Assembly (NCBI GenBank): GCA_963082975.1
Contig: OY720350.1
Location: 46,144,734 to 46,208,733, forward strand
Direction: 5' to 3'
Length of the DNA stretch: 64,000 nt
DNA from: Labia minor
Lineage: Eukaryota; Arthropoda; Insecta; Dermaptera; Spongiphoridae
The first letter of the stretch is position 1. Every line of letters begins with the position of its first letter. Shown in pieces: positions 11,804 through 23,200 of this stretch. The position numbers and the translations under genes were made by a program. The notes beneath the pieces are model-generated. The model did no database searches, was not told the origin of the DNA, and worked only from the letters and a program-made list of their open reading frames with translations.

Positions 11804-12955
11804 GTTAAAAATGCATTAATTTTAGAATTAATACAATTTCTTTATTAAACACATCTCACCAACAATTCACATCATTTCTCTTTAAATAATTTATAACGTT
11901 CCAATAACTAATATTTTTTATAATTAATAAATAATAATAATTCTTAGTTATTAATATCTCATTGTATTTTTTTTTTGACAATAATATCATCTTAATAACA
12001 TGTTTATTTGTTTATAAGTAAATAATCCTGATATTTATCCTAGCATTCTTTTTTTCATTTTCCAGGTATTTCTTAATTTAATTAGTTAATTGTAATTATT
12101 TTTAAATTAAAAATTAAATAAATTTCACATTTCAATGATATATTTATTTGTAAGTTTTGTTTCTTGCCATGGCATGTTGGAAACACATGGATTCATAAAA
12201 TCTCGATTATGAGATAGAAATTTTTAAGATTAAATTTAAGGAGAGGGAATCCATGAAACAATAATAGAAGTAATTATTCAATTTTTCACTTTCATTAAAT
12301 ATTTTTGTGAAAAAGAAAATGTAAAAATTTATTATTCAATAAATATAAGATAAATTATAGATTTTGTCTTATAATATGAGGCGTGGGATCACAAAAAATT
12401 TAAGATAACCCGTTAAAAACATGATTCTTAATAAACAGGAAAGGAAAATTTCAAATGCACACAACCCCAATCTAAGAATGGGTGTTGTGCGTTGCAAATA
12501 AGGAAATTCCCGTGGAAACAAATTAAGTATAAATTTTTTAAAATTAATAAAAAAAAAATAGTTTGGGTCTACTTCCTTCTTCAACAAAGGTTGAAATCAG
12601 TTGAAATGATAAATGAATAATTCAAGATATAAATATAAAAAGCAAAAAATCAATTATATTAAGTTTAGGAATTTGAGTAAAACAAGAACATTAAAGAAAA
12701 TAAAACAAATTGATATTGAGTTTAAAGAGATAGGTTATATAATGAGTGGAGATAAAAGACTAGAGAAATATATATTTAAATAATAATTAAAACAAAATTT
12801 TGAATTTTTAAGCTTATCAACATTGATGCAACTATCCTTTCTTTTTACATGTTTTAATTATAAATCAACTCAATTTTACCTATCTACTCTAATCCATATA
12901 AATAAGATATAGATTTTCTTAATCTCAAAAATTTTTTGGAAATTTTCACAAGAGA
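11804..12955. other. Intergenic spacer between CCT8 and the CEP112-like gene
   Basis: 3' flank of CCT8 with AATAAA-like signals shortly after the stop, then AT-rich DNA leading into the 5' flank of the next + strand gene. The small open frame near 12369-12587 has no recognisable features and I do not call it. Confidence 0.5.
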
Positions 12956-14220
12956 ATGTTAGCAGCTTCAGGGGACACTGCTGTTGAATTGGATCACGAA
13001 TTCGATAATCAATTATTAGGAATAAAATTTTCAGCATCAGATATTAGTGCTCAAGGTTGAATATTTTCTTTAAATAAATTATTAGATATATATCAAATAT
13101 TTAATAACAATATCTATTTATAGATGCTCAAATATGTCGGGCATGGATAAATAGACTCACAACCACCTCAAGTTCTGTTAGTATGCATAATAATTCTTTG
13201 GCAGCAAGATCCCGCAGGAATCATTATCTTCAAGTACTTCTCAATCAAATTAAGAAAGGAAAACTAGAAACTCCTTTCAACGAATCGCCTCCTTCTCTAG
13301 ATGTTCAATTGCCACCACTCGATTTACAAGTATTTTTTTTATATATTTTTTTAAATTTTTATTAAAAGTATTTTTATAATTTAGAAACCTAAATACCAAT
13401 TTAATAATAAAGTATTCAGAATATAAAATAAAATTTATTTTCAAAATCTTAAAAAAAAATATATAGATTAAACCATCAAAAAATAGGTTTATTTACATAT
13501 ATTTTAATTAACATTATTTACATTATTATTATTAAACTAACATAATTTTAGGCCTTTTTCTTTTTTTCTCTCCAGCTGCTTTTGCTAAAGGAAGCGCAGC
13601 TTCAGTTCCTTCTAAAATCTTTCCACTCGTAATTAAAGGTTTAGCTAATAAAATAGAAAGTTCCTTTCGAAGCATATTTACTTGGCGTTTCATTTTCGTG
13701 CAAGTCTCATCAGAGGCTCTTTGTGGAGCGTCATCTTCATCTAAAATGATGTCCATTTCATGTTTAGCTTTTTCAACCCAACCGCGATCAGCATTTGCCC
13801 GGCGACATGTCCAATCCGCTTTGTCTAATTTTCTCGCTAAATTTACTCGTTTTTTAATAGATGACAACCACGTGGGGTCAACAGGAAAGTCGGTAGCAGT
13901 TTGAATTGATTTTCCGAGTGTTTTCCATAGTCGAAGATATTGATGCTCTTCACTTGGTTCTACTAAAACTAATGTCAAACCGTCTGCTTTGCCACGAGCA
14001 GTTCGACCACTTCGATGCACATAGGATTCAGCAGTTCGAGGAACCTGAAAAATTAGATGATCTTTTTAATTTCATGAATCAAATTTATAATAAAATTAGT
14101 AATTTTTCATTTAAACATCAATTAGCTCATTTGATTAAACAAATCAGTACTATTGTTCTTTTTAAAAAATATGTACATTTGAATATTACTAATTCAATTA
14201 ATTTACAAATCAATTCTTCC

Positions 14221-14259
<39 letters not shown>

Positions 14260-17200
14260 TTTTAGAAACAGTTATATTTATAAATCATATCATTAGAAAA
14301 TCACTAAAACTTTTTATATGTATATTTTTAAATTCGAAGAAATAATTCAATATTTTTAAATTAATTATAATAATTCTTCTTTATTACAAATTTTAAAAAA
14401 ATTCAAAGATTTTGTTATTACCTGATAATGAATTACATGCTCGACACCAGGTATATCTAATCCTCGAGCGGCTACATCTGTAGCCAAAAGAAGTCCATTT
14501 GGATTTTCTTGGAAACGTTCTAAATTTTTCAATCGTTGTCTTTGTGCCAGAGATGCATGAAGAGGAAATGGCCGACATTGAAGAATAGTTAAAAGATTTG
14601 TTAATCTACGGACACAGCCTACACTATTACAAAAGACAAGGGAACGTCCAGCGTGCCTGGTAATAAAATAATAAAGATATAAATCCTTTTCATCAATTGA
14701 GCATTGAATTCGGGATTCAGTAAGGGCTGAAGCTGTCCTAGTTTCAGTAGTAATATCAACAATCTTTGGATCAGACATTCCAACATCTTTAATCACTTGA
14801 TTTAGTTTTTGTTCTGATGTAATTTTGCGTTTACGCCTTACTGGATCATGAGTGAGCGTCAATGTAGCTGAGAAGACAAAATTTTGTCTACTTTTAGCGA
14901 GTTCTGATGCAGTATTCAATCTTTGAAGTAATTGTTGTAATTCTTGAAAATGTCCTCGTTCTAACATTCGATCGGTTTCGTCAATCGCAAGAAAATGAAG
15001 GCTATTCACTCCTTCACTTAAATGGGGATCACCATCTTCTAACAATTCCCATAATCGTCCAGGAGTTGCAACAACAATATCAGGACGTTTTTTTAAAAGC
15101 CTTTGTTGGCGTTCAGGTGCAAGACCTCCTACCAGAACAGAAACACGAATAGATGTAAATCGTGCAACAGAAGTAAGATGACGACCAACCTAAAAAAAAA
15201 ATAGTATAAGATACAACCAATTATATGTTAAATAGAATAATTAGAAAATAATTATATTTAAAGTGTAATATACTTTACTTTTAAAAACCTATTTTATAGA
15301 TAAAATGTCTTTAATTTATTTTTATTGATATTTCGTTATAGCATTAAAAAAATTCGATTATTATAATAATTATAAGTGCTAATTATTAAAATTAAAATTT
15401 TATATAAAAATATAGTTAAGGATAAGTCTTAATCACCTGAATTGCTAATTCGCGAGTAGGAGTTAATACAAGTGCCCATAATTTAGGTTGATTGTATTGT
15501 TCCTTTTTTTTAAGAATTCCATACAAAATTGGTAAACCAAATGCCAATGTTTTTCCACTTCCAGTTTCTGCTGCGCCTAAAATATCTTTCCGGCCTAATA
15601 TTGCAGGTGGTAACGTTCTTTTTTGAATCATTGTTGGCTGAGTAAATCCTTGTACATGAAGTGCTTTGAGAAGAGGCTTAGGCAGACCATAGGAAGACCA
15701 AGCTTCCATTCCTTCCATGTGCTCTTCACCCTCGATACTCTCCGAAAGATCTATTTTAGCTTTTTTAGATTTTGGACCTTCATTCTCATCCTCCAGTCCA
15801 TCCTCTTCATTTTCTTTTTCATTTTGTTCAATTTTATCTACTGAGAATGGTTTCAATTTTATTTTATTCTTATTTTTCTTTTTTTTTTTTTTTAATTTAT
15901 TCTTTTCAACAGGTTGCTTCTCAGTGTCACTAGTGCCCTGTTCTTCAACATTATCTTCACCTTTGGATTTTTTTAATTTATCTTTTTTCAAGTTTTTTTT
16001 GTTCAAAGAAACATTCTTTGAACCAACATTAGGAATTATTTTCCCCTTTAAAAATAAAAGAAAAGAAAAAATAATATTAATAAATAAATGGATAAAAGTG
16101 AATATAAATTCAAATATAAATATTTTAAAAAAGTTTAAGAAGAATCATATTTACTTGAACGATAGAATAATCTGTTAACTCTTCTATTCCAATTAAATTC
16201 TCCACTCCTTTATTTATAAATCCTTCATCTAATTCCACTGATTTCCACACCAAATTATTTGATTTGTTTTTCTTAAATTTCATTTTAAAAATTTATTAAA
16301 ATAAAAACGTGGTTAGTTATTTAATTGGGAAATAAAAATTACTCTGCGATCACAGCGCAATCTATATTTGATAATTTTCTAGGACCGCGAAATTTTGAAT
16401 TCGAACACTGATAATATATACCAGAGATGGCGAACCTTTTTGAATGTCCGTACCACAAAATTATAAAAAATCTTTTTGAAATAACTAATGTGCCACAAAA
16501 TTGTCATGATTTTTTTTCAGTACCTGAACCCCTTTTAGCGTTAATACGTATATAATCGAATATTTATGTATAACTTCTAACTATCCTATAGAAAAGTGTT
16601 ATAATTTTAAATATTAAATTTTATACAAAAAAATAAAATGATTATTAAAAAATTTGGATTTTATTTGTGGTAAAAATATATCTATCCTAAAAAAATGGTT
16701 TATTATTTTTTTTTATTTTTATTTTATGGAAATTCTTTAATTAATTTTATATTATCGTAGTGTGGACTCACAATATTATTTCCATTATTTAACTGAATTT
16801 TAGGTAAATTTACATTTCGATATTTTGAAAGAAATCCTTCTTGTTTTATTATTCTAATAACTTTCTTTCTATATCTTAGAAGTTATTAAATATTTTTAGA
16901 AATTATTAAGATATCATCACAATGAAAAAAGTAATAATTATTAAAATAAATAATCTTGTCTTTGTGCGTGTCATCAAAATTTGCAAACGTGCCACTTATG
17001 ATACGCGTGCCATAGGTTCGCCATGCCTGATATATACTAATTTAAAGTATAATAAATAAATAATTTTTAAAAGTATTTATTATTATGTATTATAATAATT
17101 ATTGTAGTTGGATACTTCATTTGAATATGATACGCATATCGGAACAACCGATGACGATATCGAAATTCCCCAATTGGTCACTAATACAACTCGAACCCAT

Positions 17201-20200
17201 AGTTCTTCATGGAGTGATATTTCAGGGTCCACTGCCCAACAAACACCGCTAAGAGAAAGTGTATCTATGAAACCCTTAAATCATGATTCATTAACAAATA
17301 ATGAATGGTTTTTTGAAGAACAAGGTGGAGGCGATCCATTTGCTAATTTAAGTAAGAAGTAGAATCCATTTTTATTTTTTATAAATTAAATTAAAAGTAA
17401 ATAGAAAGAAAAATGAAGATTAAGTTTTAGATGTTTATTATAAACAGTAATATTGTTTTTTAAACTAGTATTTAGTTAATATTTGCAATACTCATTAAGT
17501 AGTTTAGAAGTATTTGTTCACGAGTCATCATACTAAGAAAGAGAAGAAGGGTAGATACAATAGTAGTTGTTAAGAGTTTTACCAAAAACAGATTGTATAA
17601 TTATATTATTCTTAAATGAAATTAAACTTTATAAAAAACACAGAGAAAGAAAAAAACACTAAATTGAATATTTTTTAGCAATTCCATTCAAAAACCAAGA
17701 ACTTGATAAAAGCCATCATTTGCATTATCATAAAGCTCATAAAAAGAAACAGAATCCTCCACCTAAACATATTAACTCTATTAAAGAAAAAATAATGATT
17801 GCAGAAGGTGATCAGATCCATGATGAATGTTACAACATTCAAATTAAACTTGAAAAACAAATTGCAAATAATGAGGCAATAATTGCACGATATCAGCAAG
17901 CTTTAAATTATTTCTATATTGGTCATTCATTCGTAAATATTTTTTTTTCTATATTTATAATTATATATATATATAAATAATAGTATATATAGTATAGTAT
18001 AATAAGAAAATAAGTATATATAAGTATATGAACATTTTTAGGAGGGAAACAATGATTATACTTTAATTGAATCAGAAAAAAGTGTATTAGACCATAAAAT
18101 AACAGTTTTAAATGAAGAAATTTTGAAATTACAGGTGAAATTTTTTCCTCTAAAATATTATAATTTTACTTTAATTAATATTTAAGTATAATAAATTATT
18201 TTTCTTATAGGAAACAAATTCGAAATTATTAAATGAAAATGAATATCTTCAAAATTCTTTATTTGAACAAATGAAAAGAGAACATTCGCGTTTAGATTCC
18301 TTTAATAATGAAATTTCTGTTTTGAAAAAAAGGTATTATATTACAACGTATATATTTGCCTCACTATTAGAATAATAAAATAACTTAGACTCTATATTTT
18401 ATTAATTAGTTACATATATAAATTGCTTAGGAAAATTTTTTTATGAAATTTAAGTGTATTATTTAAAAATATCTATTTACCTACTTAATACTAAAGTAAT
18501 TATATGAAAATATATATTAATTAAATAATTATTATTTTTATACGAACCCGTTGCAAACAGTGTTTCCAATTTAAGTCTAAACTGAATTTGTAACTAACTT
18601 CATAATGTTACAGATATCACATACATGCATTCGACGGAAATTATTTTTATAGATTAATTTATGGAAATAATATAAATAATTCCTACATATTAGTATAATG
18701 TTTTTTTAGATTAGATTCCAAAAAATTAGAAATGCCTGATATCAATCAATTTCGATCAGATATGAATAATATTTATAATAATTTCTTTGTTCGTCTCAAA
18801 GAAGCACAAAGAAAAATAAATTTACAAGAAGAAAAATTAGAAAATTTGACATATTCTATTTCGAAAACCATTGCTGAAGAAGAAGATCAATTATCAACAG
18901 AGAGAAAATTGAATGTAAGAATATTATTTGTTTACACCACACAGGAGTGAGCAACCCGCAGCCCGCGGGTTGCATGCGACCCTCCAAATATAATAGTACA
19001 ATATCATTTTATTAGCATCCTAAACTTTTTGCGGGCCAATTGATTACTTTTAAGTTAAAGATATATTATAATAATTGTCACAACAATGAGACCTTGAAAG
19101 AATTAATAATTTATTAAGTTGTTTTTTGTATGCGGCCCGCTAAAAATTGTTGCGGCCCGCCCAGAAATATCGAACTTTCATTTGGCCCTTTGATAAAAAA
19201 GGTTGCTTACCCCTGGTTTACAATTTTAATCAATGAATTTTTAAAATATTATTTAAAAATTTTAAAAACAAATTGTTTTTAGATACTTTCCGATTCTTTG
19301 TTACAAATTCATAGAGAAGAAATAGAAAACTTAAAAGGAAACTATGATGCTGAAAAAGAAATTTTACAAAATACTATTGGAACCTTAGAAAAAGTCATTG
19401 GAGAAAAAAATATTGAAGTAAAATATTATTCAGATATAGGGTAAGGTTGCTCAAGTCGTACCCCTTAAGAAAAAACTCGTATAAAACTTAGGATTTATCA
19501 AATAAATAAAAATGAAATCTGTTGTTCACAACATGTACTAATATTGTAGTTATTTATTATAGTGTAAATAAAAAATCTATAGGCTTTCACGTAAAATAAA
19601 CTAAATTTTAAAATACTTACATCGGTACGACTAAAGAAACCGGTTTTCCTAAGTCGTATCACCTATAGCCTAAGTCGTACCTAAGGATTAAATTAAGCAA
19701 CAAAATTAATGAAAATTTATTTTTTATTAATCTGTTTACATGATACGTAATCAATCAGATAATTCAGGTATTGCAAACAACACTTATATATTTTTTTGTC
19801 CTTTTATCAACTCCAGTCCATAATTTGCATTCAAGTAACTAATCATGCTTTCTTCTCGATCTTCTTCGCAAATAAAACTAAACCAATTATTTTTCTTCTT
19901 TTTAGTTTTTAATGCCAATTCCTTTTTATTAATTTTTGCATTTCTTACATTTACTTTATTCTGTGTTGAAGTTATTTCGATTGACGAGGTAGAGCATCGA
20001 CTGTTTCGGTTTATTATTGAGATAGGAGCTAAATTATTTAAATCAATTTTTATTTGATTTATAGACGCTTCCGTTTCTTTCTCAAGAATTTCTTTATATT
20101 CCTGTGTAGCCACTGCAGAAAATTCTTCTTGATTATTGAAGTCCTAACGGGGGAGTTCGTAAAAAATTTTCAATCACAGGGGTAGAAGCACAAAAATCAT

Positions 20201-23200
20201 CATCAAATTCCTGCTTCTTACCTGTTTAAAACTATTCAAAGGAATATCCATTCGCACTGATTTTGAGTAGGCAATTTCCAATAGTTCTGACTCAGTAGTT
20301 TGTTTAATTGTGTTTCCGGGATTTGTTCTTAACCAAGAAGATGAAACTTCGTTATAATTTGTTTTCAGAGATTTGAAAAACGATGTGTCCAAAGGTTGGA
20401 AACGGTGAGTTGTATGAGCAGGAAAGCATAACATTATAATACCATAGTCGTACGCTAGGCATATTCATATCTTTTTTTTCTATCAATTATAAATTCGTTT
20501 TGACTGTTCTGAGATAATTATGGCTAAAAAATAAAAAATTAAAGCAAATTCAGTTGAGAACAGGTTAAAAAGTAATTAATTTCTTAATTCATACCAGTAC
20601 GATTTAGGAATCTCATATGGGTACGACTTAAGACACAGTACAAGTTAGCATTAAAAATAAGCATAACCAAACATTGAATAAAATCAATAAAATTTCGTTT
20701 CGGCCAATCCATTATACATGTTCTTCTGAATTTATATTTAATAAGTAAAATAATTTTAGGAATAATAAACTTGCAATATTAACTTCCAAAAATATACAGA
20801 AAATTGTAAGTAAAAAATGAAATAAACTTACTTGATGAGAAAATTTATAACAAACCACTTTTAAAGCGGAAAATAACACTTAAAACATCTGGTTGACACA
20901 TATACATATATTCCATTTTGTTGTATGCGCGGTAGTCTGCAGAGTTCGTTCAAAATTCAAGTGGTGCGAATTAAGCACTGGTATGACTTGAGCAACCTTA
21001 CCCTATTTAATCATAGGACTAAACATAAAAATACGGAAATTTATCTTATTCATTTAAAATTAAATTAAAAGTAAAAATAAACTTAGATTGACATTCAAGG
21101 GTGAGATAAGGAATTTTTATTTTTGTTTTACATGTAATTTGGCATAAGTAATATCCCCCTCAACGCGACTCCGCAATTACCAATCCTGTTAGAAATATTG
21201 CTGAAAAGTATTATTTACCTTAGGAAGTAAAATAAAAAAATATAAATATAGTTATGTATTTACTTTTAGAAAATATTCAAAATAAATTGATTTTTTTAAA
21301 AATTGAAGTTGTTAAAGATTTGGGCCACTTATCATGAAAATCTGATAAAATTTTATGTTACAGAGAAGGCAAAACCGAGGGATATATCGTATAATTCTGG
21401 TTTTTGCCTATACCTATTATGACATGATTATTAATGTTAATGGTACCTAGGACTATTCGGTATTCATAGCAAAAATTTCAGCTTTATTCTTAAAATAATA
21501 ACTAATAAAAAATAAAAAAGTAAACTTTTCGGCAATATTTCTAACAGGATTGGTAATTGCGGAGTCGTTGAGGGGGATATTGCTTATGCCAAATTACATG
21601 TAAAACAAAAATAAAACACATAAAGTTGAATTTAAATATTTAATTAGGTAACTTTTAATAATTAAAAAATGTACATAACTTAAATAAAATGGGACTATGA
21701 TATTTCTCTTGTCTTACTTAATTATTTGAGGGTTTCAATTTTTCACTGTTATGCTGAGGTAAAATGAATGCCATATCCTCACCACATACAATGCATCATA
21801 TCACTCCTTCGAGACAATTTTAGATAAAATCTTTTAAATAGTAAACAATGAGGAATTTGTAAATGAATAAGTCTTAATATTAATTTTAAAAAATGTGCAA
21901 AAACGTAGAGAATACATTATGCTTACGCCCAGTGTAATTAATACTAAAACAAAAATCTATCATCCTGAATTTATACTAAATCTACATATAAGAAAATTAT
22001 GAACGATGTAGAATTAATATACTGAGATTACAATCTTTAAATTATTTGATACTTTTTTCGTTAACACTTTCTTTAATTATTTAAATTATTAATAATTTAT
22101 GATAATCTTAATCTTTTAAAATAAATAGATTACAATATTTCTAAATCATTCAAAATTTTATTTTATAATTATTACATTTAATTTAAATTTAATTTCTAAC
22201 ACAATTTAAACAATGTTTAATCAAACCATAAATCAATATTACAATTATTCTTAATATTTTCTTATTAGTTATTTTTATTTCAATGTCAAAAGAAAAATTG
22301 AGATTAAAAAAAAGTTGTTTGAAGGACTTTTTAGTCAACTTCTTCGAAAGCAGGATCCTTCGGTGATGGGGCTGAAAAATTAGGTGGTATATTTTGTTGT
22401 CCAGGACTATGAATTTTAGTCATTAGTGGCTGGCAAACTTTTTGAATTTGTTCAAGTCGATAATCAAATTCATGTTTATCAGCAAGTGCATTATTATCTA
22501 ACCATGATATGGTTTCTTGGATCTTTTCTTTTGCTAAAGTGGTTTCATCTTTAGGTAATTTCTCACCAGCTTCTTCTAAAGATTTTTTAGCATTATATAC
22601 ATACGATTCAAGTACATTTCGTGATTCAATTCTTGCTCGATGTTTTTCATCTTCTTCTTTAAATTTCTCTGCATCAGATACCATCCTGTCTATTTCTTCT
22701 CTGGAAAGTCGACCCTTATCATTGGTTATAGTTATATTGCGCGATTTCCCACTTCCTTTTTCCATTGCAGATACATTGAGAATTCCATTAGCATCAAGAT
22801 CGAATGTTACTTCAATTTGTGGAACACCTCGAGGAGCGGCAGGTATTCCATTCAAATCAAATGTTCCTAGAAGATTGTTATCATTCGTCATCGCTCGTTC
22901 TCCTTCAAATACTTGAATTGTAACGCCAGGTTGACTATCTGCATAGGTAGAGAATGTTTGTGTTTTTTTACAAGGAATGCGGGAATTTCTTTCAATAATT
23001 TTGGTCATTACACCACCAGCTGTTTCAATGCCAAGTGATAAAGGAGCTACGTCCACTAAAAGAAGATCTTGAATTTTTTCACTTGAATCTCCGCCGATAA
23101 TAGCTGCTTGAACAGCGGCTCCATAGGCGACTGCTTCATCAGGATTGATTGAAAAATTTAATGATTTTCCACTAAAGAAATTCTGAAGAAGACTTTGTAT

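Noticed and set aside
13698-14265. + strand frames opposite DDX24 exon 4
   Set aside because: Antisense shadows; the minus strand encodes HRSGRTAR and the DDX24 C-terminus.
17675-17899. 74-codon minus frame opposite CEP112-like exon 4
   Set aside because: Shadow of an exon that joins in phase with its neighbours on +.
22509-22916. 135-codon + strand frame opposite Hsp70, and others at 22640 and 23969
   Set aside because: Shadows of the conserved Hsp70 coding strand; the minus frame carries all the family motifs.
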